Shown: piece after piece, positions 43,901-52,346 of the stretch | Layout: each line of letters begins with the position of its first letter | Numbering within the stretch: position 1 is the stretch's first letter | NCBI GenBank assembly: GCA_937136425.1 | Contig: CAKZON010000054.1 | Coordinates: forward strand, 1 to 64,000 | DNA from: an uncultured Crocinitomix sp. | Lineage (GTDB): Bacteria > Bacteroidota > Bacteroidia > Flavobacteriales_D > Crocinitomicaceae | Reading direction: 5' to 3' | Length of the DNA: 64,000 bases | Notes under the pieces: generated by a model | What the model was told of the DNA's origin: nothing | What the model saw: the letters and a program-made list of their open reading frames with translations, nothing else | Databases searched by the model: none | Program-made: the position numbers and the translations under genes

Positions 43901-45559
43901 TTTTGATTTCAACTTTTCAATTACTCCATCCGTTCTGTTGTTTAATTTTGAAAGCACGGCGCTATCTATTAACACATCAAACTTGAACTTCATTTCACCT
44001 TTTAAATCAACAGAACCGTCATAATGCAGGGCTAAATTATCGTCTTCAATATCAATTACTCCATCAAAAACTTCCTTTGCAAAGCGTCCTTCTCGAATAT
44101 TAATGCCTTGGTAGCTATAATCATTCAGTACAATCTCTTCAAACTCTCCCTTGAACTTAATGTCCATTTCATCCATATTTAGTCCTTTGGATCCTTCACC
44201 TATAGATAAATAACCAGAAGTTTTTCCAAGCATACTATTTCCTGACAGTGCACCTAAATCTAAATTTGTAACTTGAATATCTTTCCAAAGTCCCTCTTTC
44301 CCTGATTTATAATAATAAATATCTTCACCGTCTTTTTTATAGAAGTTAAGTCCATATTCAGACGAGACATTTCCTAAGCCTGAAGTTAAATCACCGTCTA
44401 CTTGAAAATCATTCAAATAACCTGTAAAATGACCATTTTTTAATTGAATTAAACCAGCACTTGCCATTGACGGAGGCAAGTTCAAATAATCATCCCCACC
44501 CAAGAAAGGCGTTAACTTTAACTGTTGTACATCAGATACCGTGGTTTGGAAAAGTGCAATATTATCTTGAAAAAAGGCATCCTCTGGGTGGTCTAAATCT
44601 GGTATTTGAAAATTACCGCGAATAATTGTTGAATCAAGCAGTGTAATGTCAGTATTCCCCAATTTCATACCATATACGTGCCCTGAAATATCAATATTAT
44701 TCAGGTTTACTTTTGCATCCATTCCTTGAATTGCAGGAACAAAATAACCAACATCTACTAAATCAAGTTTAGTGTCTCTTACATTACCGTTAATAGAAAC
44801 TTTATGAACAAAATCAGAAAAATCTTCTGCCCCATTTGGCGTCAATAATTCTAAATTATCAGAAATTAAAACCGAATTATTAAATCCAAGCACCAAATTA
44901 TCCAAACCAATTCTTGTAGGACTATAGGATGCATCTGAAGAAAATTTCGTTAAAACTAAGCCGCTACGCTCTTTAAAATGAAGATCGTTTATTTTAGCCT
45001 TAATAACTCCTGCATCCATTCCAAATTCAGAAAATTCTCCGCTTAAATTTTGTATGCCCAAGTTTGAATAATCAATTCCATAATCAAGCGGTCTGCTATT
45101 CTGATCCTCATAAACAAAATTTATATTGGTCAATGCTATTTTTTGCACATTAACCTTAAAATTTGAAGAGGCGGTTGTGTCTACTTCATCACTTGCAAAA
45201 TAATCAACAATATGTTGGAAATTAAACGTAGTATCACCTTCATATTTTTTTAAGTTGACACTGGCATTTGTTAAGGCTACCTCATCAATATCTACAAAGG
45301 ATTCTTTAATACTGAAATCAGCAATATTTATCCGAATATCCTCAGAATACAACAAGGTATCTTTGATTTTATCTTCAACGTAAATACCTTCAATATCTAC
45401 CAAGTCAAAAAAGACAATATCAACCTTATCTATACTTACTTCTGTTTGAAATTCTCCGGAGAGATAAGAGGCTACTTGCTGCGCCAAAAATGTTTGAAAC
45501 CAAGAGGTTCGAATGCCAAAAGCAAAAATAATCAAAATCAAGATGATCAATTCTACCAA
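40919..45559 (-). CDS. TamB-like translocation/assembly module protein
   Basis: A 1546-aa protein: an N-terminal membrane helix (about 4-20) and a very long stretch of beta-rich repeats typical of the AsmA/TamB superfamily, ending in the TamB domain (about 1100-1480, with DANRDGQDAIANIKGNADNL and GKLTIITSLGV-like strands). TamB-type proteins span the periplasm and are thought to move phospholipids or assist outer-membrane protein assembly. The first canonical start in the frame is a TTG at 45559. The frame stays open upstream and reads KLKKILKGIGASIHVLVEL, which looks like a normal TamB N-terminus, so the true start may be a non-standard codon further upstream. Confidence 0.82.
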   Translation of the reverse strand: MVELIILILIIFAFGIRTSWFQTFLAQQVASYLSGEFQTEVSIDKVDIVFFDLVDIEGIYVEDKIKDTLLYSEDIRINIADFSIKESFVDIDEVALTNASVNLKKYEGDTTFNFQHIVDYFASDEVDTTASSNFKVNVQKIALTNINFVYEDQNSRPLDYGIDYSNLGIQNLSGEFSEFGMDAGVIKAKINDLHFKERSGLVLTKFSSDASYSPTRIGLDNLVLGFNNSVLISDNLELLTPNGAEDFSDFVHKVSINGNVRDTKLDLVDVGYFVPAIQGMDAKVNLNNIDISGHVYGMKLGNTDITLLDSTIIRGNFQIPDLDHPEDAFFQDNIALFQTTVSDVQQLKLTPFLGGDDYLNLPPSMASAGLIQLKNGHFTGYLNDFQVDGDLTSGLGNVSSEYGLNFYKKDGEDIYYYKSGKEGLWKDIQVTNLDLGALSGNSMLGKTSGYLSIGEGSKGLNMDEMDIKFKGEFEEIVLNDYSYQGINIREGRFAKEVFDGVIDIEDDNLALHYDGSVDLKGEMKFKFDVLIDSAVLSKLNNRTDGVIEKLKSKIKVEIVGSSLETIDGSVFVEGFAYQEDEINFELDSLRLDIDRDPLSDSITLTSELLDLRLTGKYDLLDMWPVIQNQLSRVASNIVAPVDISKTKNEFFDLEIDLKNVNPFFQFLEQDIYVAEDSRVRSSYNSDKIKLNVDISSDLITYEAMKFTDIKLVSYFDSVRANIQYQISKVELSDSLGVSNAALFCYVKNNEFSTNIGWDALGNVEPALFAFNTHLQENKDVVTEFKPSFFFLKSKKWDINPASKLLWNKDIFEFTDFEIVNGDHLVDLHGKVSHDPKDWLYFQVKDFDLEALNGLTGGVELGGVLNIQGGVSDVYHNIRFMSVSDVKDLFVEGELVGDLLVDSKWNKESNSVGIRGNLKRDHKETFKFTGNYFTEKERDNINLDLIFDYTDIGFLNAFSDPDLYTNIAGILNGKLNISGEVSDPIIDGKLDVVTANVKVPMFNVTFGASGGINFGHDEIIVDYMNVTDQEGNNAIASMQIYHYDWKDWNYDITLDMEGPLVSDRFLVMDTYYKDGDFYYGKAYITGDVNIFGYEGITEITVNATTEPGTDIKLAMYGTGDLEESSFIVYDSIVPVINLAAINDNPDQLETSGLIMNMNFDIRKETKATIVFDPIYEDQIEVDQGEGKLTLNVDEFGEMDMFGDYTILEGKYKMNVKGLVKKEFSIEENSTLKWTKSPYDAIIDIKATYNTNTSLEPIMPLGAKDVSKTKESVNATLVMQRKLMDPEITFDISAPDANRDGQDAIANIKGNADNLSKQFFALVALDRFISTNGKSSGNGSAFEKAMESQLNGILESFDQGLTVDIGDGGSVNYERDLGDKLTIITSLGVVTGEDQTNGLIGDIRVEYKLNEDGTFTVNAFNESNHGTDAEKGPFTQGVSLHYEETFGTWRESRLLQGFLNIFRKKENDVDLKKDKSNGKKKPVKGARENLNKDLPSEDDTTKLGIMIQPKTGNIKPNEILMLAVNRNDIPLRQAKLARKTKNLKLINS

Positions 45560-45598
45560 AACATGGATTGAAGCACCAATTCCTTTCAGTATTTTCTT

Positions 45599-45606
45599 TA
45601 ATTTTG
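45599..45606 (+). promoter_or_regulatory. -7 box upstream of tsaD
   Basis: TAATTTTG matches TAnnTTTG. A transcript from here starts near 45613, downstream of the earlier possible start at 45568 and upstream of the TTG at 45640, so it supports the shorter TsaD start. Confidence 0.45.
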
Positions 45607-45639
45607 CGATTTCAAATAATTTTTGATAAAAATACTAAA

Positions 45640-46662
45640 TTGAACGGTAAAGACACCATAATATTGGGAATAGAATCTTCATGTGACGACACTTCCGCAG
45701 CCATAATTAAAAACGGTAAAGTATTGTCAAATATTGTAGCAGGACAGAAAGTTCATGAGCAATATGGAGGAGTGGTTCCTGAACTAGCTTCCAGAGCCCA
45801 TCAACAGAATATTATTCCTGTAGTTGACGCTGCATTAAAAACAGCCAATATTAACAAAACTGAACTAGACGGAATTGCCTTTACAAGAGGCCCTGGTTTA
45901 CTAGGTTCTTTGATTGTAGGAACTAGCTTTGCAAAGAGCTTTGCTTTAGGACTTGATATTCCGTTAGTAGAGGTTAATCATATGCAGGGTCATATATTGG
46001 CTCATTTCATTCAAAACGACGCTGAGCGTTACCCTGAATTTCCATTTATTTGCATGACAGTTTCTGGCGGACACACGCAAATAGTTTTAGTAAAGGATTA
46101 TTTTGAAATGGAGATTTTAGGCCAAACAATTGATGATGCCGCAGGCGAAGCATTTGACAAAGCCGCAAAAATAATGGGACTTCCTTATCCTGGAGGACCT
46201 TTAATTGATAAATATGCAAAGCAAGGTGATCGGAAAAAAATTCCGTTTCCAGTTTCAAACTTGGCAGGTTATAATTTTACATTTAGCGGATTAAAAACTA
46301 GCATTTTATATTTTTTGAAAAAGGAAATGGCTAAGAATCCTCAATTTATTGAAGAGAACTTGGCAGATATTTGTGCTTCGTATCAATCAACGATCATTCA
46401 ATCCTTGTTTAAAAAACTTGTTAAGGCTGCCGCAGACTATGATATAAAAGACATTGCTATTGCTGGTGGTGTATCAGCCAATTCTTTATTAAGAAGCGAA
46501 TTAGACCGAATTGGTACACGTGAAAACTGGAACGTTTTTATTCCAAGTTTTGAATACTGTACGGACAATGCCGCAATGATTGGAATTGCTGGTTATTATA
46601 AATTTTTGAAAGGTGAATTTGCTGGACAAGACGTTGTTCCAAGTGCACGGCTAAAATTTTAA
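45640..46662 (+). CDS. tsaD: tRNA N6-adenosine threonylcarbamoyltransferase TsaD
   Basis: A 340-aa enzyme from the TTG at 45640, making the t6A37 modification in ANN-decoding tRNAs with TsaB and TsaE. It opens TIILGIESSCDDTSAAI and has a metal-binding His pair around HMQGHILAHF, VSGGHTQ and CTDNAAMIG. The open frame begins at 45568 (24 extra residues), but that start lies before a -7 box, gives an atypical extension and overlaps the region likely encoding the TamB N-terminus; known TsaD proteins are about 340 aa. It is divergent from the TamB-like gene. Confidence 0.9.
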   Translation: MNGKDTIILGIESSCDDTSAAIIKNGKVLSNIVAGQKVHEQYGGVVPELASRAHQQNIIPVVDAALKTANINKTELDGIAFTRGPGLLGSLIVGTSFAKSFALGLDIPLVEVNHMQGHILAHFIQNDAERYPEFPFICMTVSGGHTQIVLVKDYFEMEILGQTIDDAAGEAFDKAAKIMGLPYPGGPLIDKYAKQGDRKKIPFPVSNLAGYNFTFSGLKTSILYFLKKEMAKNPQFIEENLADICASYQSTIIQSLFKKLVKAAADYDIKDIAIAGGVSANSLLRSELDRIGTRENWNVFIPSFEYCTDNAAMIGIAGYYKFLKGEFAGQDVVPSARLKF

Positions 46663-46714
46663 CAACCCTTTTGCTTTTTAATTCGTTTATTTCATCAGTT
46701 AAGCTTATTAAACT

Positions 46715-47092
46715 ATGAAGTACCTCTTACTCCTACTCTTTTTTGTCACTCTTTTATCTTGCCGCAAGAAAGAATACAAACCTTACCTAGGTACATACAC
46801 TTGTCAGATAACTGAGCATTTAGACAGCACACACAATGGGTTTGATTGGGATAGCACTTACACTGAAAATGAAGAGCTTTTTGAATTAGATGGTAAAAAC
46901 ATGCAGTTTCGTGACTTACCTGTTCCCTACAAATACATACAGGATAATGGCGAGTACAAAGCCAGTCATTTTGTAACAGGCATATATTGGGGTAGGGAAA
47001 TTACATTGAAAAATGACAGTCTATTCTTTTATCATTACGAAGGAACTTCTGCTGGGTTTTGGTCCATTCGGTATCGCGGAAAACGTAACTAA
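46715..47092 (+). CDS. Small lipoprotein, unknown function
   Basis: A 125-aa protein with a lipoprotein signal (MKYLLLLLFFVTLLSC, lipobox LLSC, Cys16) followed by RKKEYKPY. The mature part is probably a small beta barrel (YLGTYTCQITEHLDS, FDWDSTYTENEELFELDG, GIYWGREITLKND). I do not recognise the family. It may be co-transcribed with tsaD, 52 bases upstream. It ends before a bidirectional terminator. Confidence 0.65.
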   Translation: MKYLLLLLFFVTLLSCRKKEYKPYLGTYTCQITEHLDSTHNGFDWDSTYTENEELFELDGKNMQFRDLPVPYKYIQDNGEYKASHFVTGIYWGREITLKNDSLFFYHYEGTSAGFWSIRYRGKRN

Positions 47093-47135
47093 AACAACGT
47101 CGATTACTACTCAATTCTTATCAAATTCAATAAAT

Positions 47136-47176
47136 GCAAAAGGCTCCAATAAATAAATTATCAGAGCCTTTTTTCT
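47136..47176. terminator. Bidirectional terminator between the lipoprotein gene and lhgO
   Basis: AAAAGGCTC pairs with GAGCCTTTT around a 17-base loop, with a T run on the plus side and A-rich sequence on the other. It lies between two convergent genes. Confidence 0.8.
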
Positions 47177-47192
47177 AAGTCTATTTTTGTTC

Positions 47193-48434
47193 TTATTCTA
47201 CAATTACTGCAGTTTTTAACCCAAATTTTTCTTCAGCCATAACAGAAATATATTCGCCAATAGCTAGCGAGGCTGTAGCAGCAGGTGATGGTGCATTTAA
47301 AACATGAATGCTATCATCCGTATGTTCTATTCTAAAATCATCACGCGTATCTCCGTCAGCACCTAAAAGCAATGCGCGCACTCCAGATCTACCTGGTTTA
47401 ATATCATCCATTGTTAAATCTGGAATCATAGTTTGCAATGTTTTTAAGAAAAGACGTTTAGAAAAGGCACGGCGATATTCGTTAATTCCGAATTTCATAT
47501 TACCGAAAAACAATTTCCAAGTTCCTCCATAAGATAAAGCATCAAATGTATCTTTCCAGCTAAAGTCAGTTTTCCCGTACCCTTCTCTCTTAAAGGTGAA
47601 TACAGCATTTGGTCCGCATTCAGTTTCCCCATTGGTCATTCTAGTAAAGTGAACGCCCAAAAATGGAAAATCAGGATTAGGAACTGGGTAAATCAAGTGT
47701 TTTACTTTATGCTTGGCTTGCTCTGTCAACTCATAATAATCACCTCTAAAGCCAACCACTTTTTCTTTTAGTTTTACTTTATCCGCTTTAGCCATTCTAT
47801 CCGCTTGTAATCCTGCACAAAAAATCAATTTTTTCGCATTCAATACTTTCCCTTCTGTAACCACCTCTTTATAGCCCGATTTATCGTTGATAGCAATTAC
47901 TTTTTCACCTAAAACAAGTTTAGATTTTGGTTGTTTTCCTAAAGCGACCTCAGCCATTTTCTCTGTTGCTCCAACAAAATCAATAATTCCTGTGCATGGC
48001 ACATATATTCCACCAATGCTTTTAACGTGCGGTTCTATTTCGCGAACTTGATCTCCAGTAATTTTCTCAATTCCTTCGGTATTGTTAGCTTCACCATTGG
48101 CAAAAATCTTATCCATAAAAGGCAATTCAGACTCTTTGGTAGCAACTACAACTTTTCCGCACACATCATGATCAACTCCATATTCTTTTGAGAAAGCAAC
48201 CAATTCGTGCCTTCCTTGCACACAATTTTTCGCTTTTAAAGAACCTGGCTTATAGTATAATCCTGAGTGTATTACTCCTGAATTGTGTCCCGTTTGGTGG
48301 TTCGCTAATTTTGGTTCTTTTTCAACCAATACTATTTTCAAATCAGGATTCCGTAATTGCAATTTATATAAGGTTGCGGCACCAACGATACCCCCTCCAA
48401 TAATTGCAACATCAAATGTTTCTTTATTTTCCAA
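47193..48434 (-). CDS. lhgO: L-2-hydroxyglutarate oxidase
   Basis: A 413-aa FAD-dependent DAO-fold oxidase. The FAD-binding VAIIGGGIVGAATLYKL is at about 9-25. TGHNSGVIHSGLYYKPGSLK, the family's conserved cofactor- and substrate-contacting loop, and a C-terminal PGRSGVRALLLG are present. It oxidises L-2-hydroxyglutarate to 2-oxoglutarate, repairing a metabolite made by side reactions, and passes electrons to oxygen or the quinone pool. Single gene, convergent with the small lipoprotein gene. Confidence 0.9.
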   Translation of the reverse strand: MENKETFDVAIIGGGIVGAATLYKLQLRNPDLKIVLVEKEPKLANHQTGHNSGVIHSGLYYKPGSLKAKNCVQGRHELVAFSKEYGVDHDVCGKVVVATKESELPFMDKIFANGEANNTEGIEKITGDQVREIEPHVKSIGGIYVPCTGIIDFVGATEKMAEVALGKQPKSKLVLGEKVIAINDKSGYKEVVTEGKVLNAKKLIFCAGLQADRMAKADKVKLKEKVVGFRGDYYELTEQAKHKVKHLIYPVPNPDFPFLGVHFTRMTNGETECGPNAVFTFKREGYGKTDFSWKDTFDALSYGGTWKLFFGNMKFGINEYRRAFSKRLFLKTLQTMIPDLTMDDIKPGRSGVRALLLGADGDTRDDFRIEHTDDSIHVLNAPSPAATASLAIGEYISVMAEEKFGLKTAVIVE

Positions 48435-48504
48435 TTTCAGTTAAATTTGGTACAAAATTAATGATTTTCTCGATAAGCAACCTTTCAAACGTAAAAGAAC
48501 TATT

Positions 48505-49638
48505 TTGACCAAACAAAGCGCTAAAAAATCACCTACCATTTATTTTCCAAATTTGGATGCTGCTCGATTTTTAGCAGCCTTTGCGGTTTTTATGCTCCAC
48601 TTTTCAAACGAGTTACGCGGACTTTTTCCATCTATTAGTGAATCTACCATTTTTAAAGCGTTCTATTTATTTACAAGTAAAGGCAGTTTAGGTGTAAATT
48701 TCTTCTTTGTTTTAAGTGGGTTTTTAATCACATTTTTGATTTTAAATGAGCAAAAAAATTCTGGCAATTTTCATTTGGGTAAATTCTTAATTCGACGAAC
48801 TCTTAGAATTTGGCCTCTTTATTTTATAATTGGACTTATTGGTTTTGTTCTGTTTCCTCTTATTTTTTCAGATTATTTTACCTTACATGATCCGCTTTAC
48901 TATTTTCTTTTCATGGCAAATTTCGACGAAACATGGAATGCGGGTAATGATTCTATCAATTTTTTAACCTCTCCATGGTCTGTTGCGGTTGAAGAGCAAT
49001 TTTATCTTTTTTGGGGAATAGCATTATTTAGTTTATTCAAACTGAAAGTATTTAAATTAGAGGTTTTAATTCTAGTTCTATATATCGCATCATTCGTATT
49101 TCAATCCTTTAATTGGTTAGATGATAAGATTATCTATCATCACACTTTAGCCGTTTGTCAAGATATATTAATGGGATCTTTTATTGGATTAAGCTTGTTT
49201 AAAGGAAGAAACTGGATCAATAAAATAAAACGCCTACCTAAACTTGGCGTAATAGTCATTTATGCTGTGGGAATCATGCTGTGTTTGGCTAAAAACAAGT
49301 TATTTGATGGGCAGTTAATTATTATAGAACGGTCGGTACTTTCACTCTTTTTCGCCTTTGTAATACTTGATCAAATAAGAGGAGATCATTCGTTCATTAA
49401 ATTGGGGAGGATTAAAATATTCAACTACTTAGGCAAAATTTCTTATGGTATATACATGTATCATCTTGTAATCATGTATTTATTATTGCGATTTATTCCT
49501 TTCGAAAATTATTCAATCATAGCGGCTGCAGGAATTTTCTTTTTGTTGAGCGCAAGTTTAACTTTTATGCTCTCAGATTTAAGTTACCGATATATCGAAT
49601 CTAAATTTTTATCTTTGAAACCAAAGCACAAGCATTAA
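48505..49638 (+). CDS. Acyltransferase family 3 membrane protein (OafA/YrhL-like)
   Basis: A 377-aa multi-pass protein with about ten membrane helices. It opens with FPNLDAARFLAAFAVFMLHFSNE, which carries the characteristic Arg and His of the acyltransferase-3 family, and has VNFFFVLSGFLITFLI, IRRTLRIWPLYFII and SVAVEEQFYLFWG, all standard motifs. Members O-acetylate surface polysaccharides, peptidoglycan or antibiotics. The start is a TTG (48505), as the frame opens just before TKQSAKKSPTIYFPNLD. Its stop overlaps the next ATG by one base, so the two are coupled. Confidence 0.85.
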   Translation: MTKQSAKKSPTIYFPNLDAARFLAAFAVFMLHFSNELRGLFPSISESTIFKAFYLFTSKGSLGVNFFFVLSGFLITFLILNEQKNSGNFHLGKFLIRRTLRIWPLYFIIGLIGFVLFPLIFSDYFTLHDPLYYFLFMANFDETWNAGNDSINFLTSPWSVAVEEQFYLFWGIALFSLFKLKVFKLEVLILVLYIASFVFQSFNWLDDKIIYHHTLAVCQDILMGSFIGLSLFKGRNWINKIKRLPKLGVIVIYAVGIMLCLAKNKLFDGQLIIIERSVLSLFFAFVILDQIRGDHSFIKLGRIKIFNYLGKISYGIYMYHLVIMYLLLRFIPFENYSIIAAAGIFFLLSASLTFMLSDLSYRYIESKFLSLKPKHKH

Positions 49639-50420
49639 TGAAGAAACATTTCCTATTCTTATTTTTTATTCTGGCGACAATAACCTCCACGGCGCAAAAC
49701 GATACAGTTGCTGTATCAGTAGTTAAGATAGATCCAACCCTTATAGGTGATCCCATACAACCAGCACCAAAACCTACTTTTTTTTCGCGTGCTTGGGCAC
49801 CGATTGGGTTAAGTTTAATTAGTATTGATTTAATGCGTGATTCTAGCAAGTATGGTTTGCAAACATTGTCGCGCTCGTTTGTTGCAGACACTTTTCGTAC
49901 CCATGTTGATGATTGGATTCATTATGCCCCTGTTGTCACCATGTATGCCGCGGATCTTTTTCATGTCCCCGCAAAAAACACAGTTTGGAATCAAACTAAA
50001 TTTTTAATCATTTCAGAGGCCATAACTGCAGGAATAGTTTGGAGTTTAAAACTTGGATTAGGAGTACAACGTCCGAACAACGGAGCATACACTGCTTACC
50101 CTTCGGGCCATACTTCTCAAGCGTTTGTTCAAAGCCAAGTTCTTTTCAACGAGTTTAGAGAAACGGCCCCTTTACTAGCTGCAAGTGGTTTTCTTTTTTC
50201 AACAACAACAGGTGTCTTACGCGTGTTAAATAATAGACATTGGGTGCCAGATGTTTTACTCGGCGCAGGAATTGGAATGTTAGTTACTAATGCAGTTTAT
50301 CACTTTGAACCATTTAAAAAATGGAATCCTTTTAAAAAGAAAAACAATAATCACCAATTGAGTTTTGTTCCTAGTTTTCGCCAAGATTTTGTTGGAGGTT
50401 ATTTGAAAATTGGGTTCTAA
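49638..50420 (+). CDS. PAP2-family phosphatase, exported
   Basis: A 260-aa protein with a signal peptide (1-20, ending STAQ) and the complete phosphatase signature of the PAP2 superfamily: K138-x6-R145-P146, PSGH at 155-158 and R195-x5-H201-x3-D205. It may dephosphorylate undecaprenyl pyrophosphate or other lipid phosphates, or belong to the outer-membrane subgroup of the phylum. It overlaps the acyltransferase stop codon by one base, suggesting an operon for envelope lipid or glycan metabolism. Confidence 0.85.
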   Translation: MKKHFLFLFFILATITSTAQNDTVAVSVVKIDPTLIGDPIQPAPKPTFFSRAWAPIGLSLISIDLMRDSSKYGLQTLSRSFVADTFRTHVDDWIHYAPVVTMYAADLFHVPAKNTVWNQTKFLIISEAITAGIVWSLKLGLGVQRPNNGAYTAYPSGHTSQAFVQSQVLFNEFRETAPLLAASGFLFSTTTGVLRVLNNRHWVPDVLLGAGIGMLVTNAVYHFEPFKKWNPFKKKNNNHQLSFVPSFRQDFVGGYLKIGF

Positions 50421-50490
50421 TTAACAAACGGATACAGGTTTATACTTGCCTAGCATAGTTTTCTTTACTAAATTTAGTGAAACTCCCCAC

Positions 50491-50922
50491 ATGAAAACTA
50501 ATTCGAAATACAACGCCATTCACCACGGCGTTATACTAAACATCTCTGAAGATAATTTGGTTCACATTTTATTTCCGCAAGATCTTGACTTTGGTTTAAA
50601 ACAAGCCAAATCAATTGAAAGCATTATTTTGAAAAAGATAGGGTCAGAGAAATTCACCATAATTTCTGATTTTACAGACAGTTTTGGTTCTATGACAAGC
50701 GAAGCACAGCGCTTTTTTGCAAGTGAGGCAAAATCTATCAGTCAAATTAAAGCCTCTGCAATTATTGTCAATAATTTACCCATTCGAATTTTAGTTAAAT
50801 TTTACCTCAACTTTTTTAAACCTAATTACCCTACTAAAATTTTTGCAAATGTTGCACTTGCTAAAGAATGGTTTATGGAAATTGAAAATCAAAACGTCCA
50901 ACATGCTTCTAATGTTGGATAA
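50491..50922 (+). CDS. DUF7793/STAS-like protein
   Basis: A 143-aa cytosolic protein from the Met at 50491; the frame starting at 50446 adds 15 residues that seem unneeded. It fits the DUF7793 family seen in Bacteroidota: SpoIIAA/STAS-like alternation with FTIISDFTD, a SEAQRFFASEAKSISQIKAS helix and a late FFKPNYPTKIFANVALAKEWF signature. Function unknown; relatives have been linked to regulatory STAS proteins. Alone between two genes on the plus strand. Confidence 0.6.
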   Translation: MKTNSKYNAIHHGVILNISEDNLVHILFPQDLDFGLKQAKSIESIILKKIGSEKFTIISDFTDSFGSMTSEAQRFFASEAKSISQIKASAIIVNNLPIRILVKFYLNFFKPNYPTKIFANVALAKEWFMEIENQNVQHASNVG

Positions 50923-50941
50923 CCTAAACAATTAAAAGTTG

Positions 50942-50949
50942 TATTTTTG
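50942..50949 (+). promoter_or_regulatory. -7 box upstream of the NlpC/P60 gene
   Basis: TATTTTTG matches TAnnTTTG, 29 bases before the start codon at 50979. The -33 region was not clear. Confidence 0.45.
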
Positions 50950-50978
50950 AATTAAATCAATCCTTAAATATTTAATTC

Positions 50979-51746
50979 ATGCAACTTGAAATTAAGGCAT
51001 ACGGAATATGTAATTTATCAGTAGTACCGGTTCGTTCTTCGGCTTCTGATGAGGCAGAAATAGTTACACAATTACTATTTGGCGACACTGTTGAAATTAT
51101 TGAAAAAGGCCAACCATGGATAAAAATTAAATTTGCTCAAGATAATTATGAAGGCTGGATGGACTTTAAACAGCTGACATATATTGATCAAGAAGAATTT
51201 GAAAAAATCAATAATAATTCCACCCAATATTTACAAGATCCATTACTTACTATTACTGGACCAAGAGGCAAACAAAATATTATGTTAGGTTCTGCTTTGG
51301 TAAACCTTAAAGATGGCGCAATGATATTTGGTAATGAAATTTACACGGTTGAACAAACTGTAAATGCGGGTAATCAAAGTTTGCTTCAAACCACAATGGG
51401 TTATTTAAATACGCCCTATCTGTGGGGAGGTAAATCAATTTTTGGAATTGATTGTTCAGCCTTGGTTCAAAACATTTTTAAAGTACATGGTACGCTTTTA
51501 CCTCGAGATGCCTCACAGCAAGTAAACGCTGGAGAGTTAGTTGAATTTGCTGATCGTAAAGTGGGGGATGTTCCCTTCTTCATCAACGCGAAAGGTGTTG
51601 TTCACCATGTGGGTATATTAACGACTAAGGATGAAATTATTCATGCTGCAGGATCTGTACGTGTAGATGCGTTTGATGAAAAAGGAATTTTTAGAAAAGA
51701 TTTAGATAAATACACGCATCATTATCATAGCATTAGAAGATACTAG
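50979..51746 (+). CDS. NlpC/P60 family cysteine peptidase with SH3 domains
   Basis: A 255-aa protein. Two SH3b-type domains (about 1-65 and 85-125) precede an NlpC/P60 domain with the catalytic triad-type Cys159 (FGIDCSALV), His210 (VVHHVGIL) and a third polar residue near His222 (IIHAAG). It would cut gamma-D-Glu-diamino acid bonds in peptidoglycan or free stem peptides. No signal peptide is seen, so it probably works on recycled muropeptides in the cytoplasm, as other SH3-containing members of this phylum seem to. Confidence 0.85.
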   Translation: MQLEIKAYGICNLSVVPVRSSASDEAEIVTQLLFGDTVEIIEKGQPWIKIKFAQDNYEGWMDFKQLTYIDQEEFEKINNNSTQYLQDPLLTITGPRGKQNIMLGSALVNLKDGAMIFGNEIYTVEQTVNAGNQSLLQTTMGYLNTPYLWGGKSIFGIDCSALVQNIFKVHGTLLPRDASQQVNAGELVEFADRKVGDVPFFINAKGVVHHVGILTTKDEIIHAAGSVRVDAFDEKGIFRKDLDKYTHHYHSIRRY

Positions 51747-51768
51747 TACAAAAAAACAATGCATGTTA

Positions 51769-52257
51769 TTAATCCTCCTCTAAAGGTTGTATTTCTTCCA
51801 TCAAACCATCAATAAGCACATCTAAAGTATCCATATCAGTTCCATCTCCGCAATAAGCGGTTGTATCTTCTGCTATCATGCCAACATCATCTACCATGCC
51901 CACAGGTTCAATTTCTCCAAGAGTTGCCCCCCCAAAAGGTGATTCGCACCCTGTAAACAATGTTAAACCAAATACAAACATGCAAGCGTACAAGAACTTA
52001 CTTCTAAAAACTGGAATCGATTGATTTTCCCAAATGTGATAATTCGTATTTACCATATCCAATTGAGTATTTGAAATATGTCCGCATGTTTTCTGCCCAG
52101 ATCGTAATATTAATATTTCCCGAATTTCTTCTGGTTGTTTTGCCGTAAAATCAATCACATCAAACTGACATTTGCCACAATAAGCCCCTTTCTCTGTAGG
52201 CTGCATTTTGTTCCAATCCTCTGAACAAGGGCTTGGAATTCCAATTTTAGATTTCAT
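51769..52257 (-). CDS. Cys-rich N-terminal (C-EDW-K-M type) protein with membrane segment
   Basis: A 162-aa protein. Its first 35 residues (CSEDWNKMQPTEKGAYCGKC) show the Bacteroidota Cys motif, with Cys11, Cys27 and Cys30, that recurs at the start of many membrane-bound, sometimes carboxypeptidase-regulatory-like, proteins and may bind metal. A hydrophobic segment (about 85-106: FLYACMFVFGLTLFTGC) follows. Beyond it the tail is very acidic (EDTTAYCGDGTDMDT). Function unknown. It runs opposite to both neighbours. Confidence 0.6.
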   Translation of the reverse strand: MKSKIGIPSPCSEDWNKMQPTEKGAYCGKCQFDVIDFTAKQPEEIREILILRSGQKTCGHISNTQLDMVNTNYHIWENQSIPVFRSKFLYACMFVFGLTLFTGCESPFGGATLGEIEPVGMVDDVGMIAEDTTAYCGDGTDMDTLDVLIDGLMEEIQPLEED

Positions 52258-52346
52258 AGTTTCAATTTACATTATATACCTGAAAAAAGCAAAAGGTCAC
52301 CCAAAACAGAAAATTTTATTTAAAAAGAAGTAGATTTATAAAACGC

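Noticed and set aside
48505-50420. Acyltransferase plus PAP2 as a polysaccharide or antibiotic modification island
   Set aside because: Only two genes, no glycosyltransferases, regulators or transport genes near; base composition matches the surroundings.
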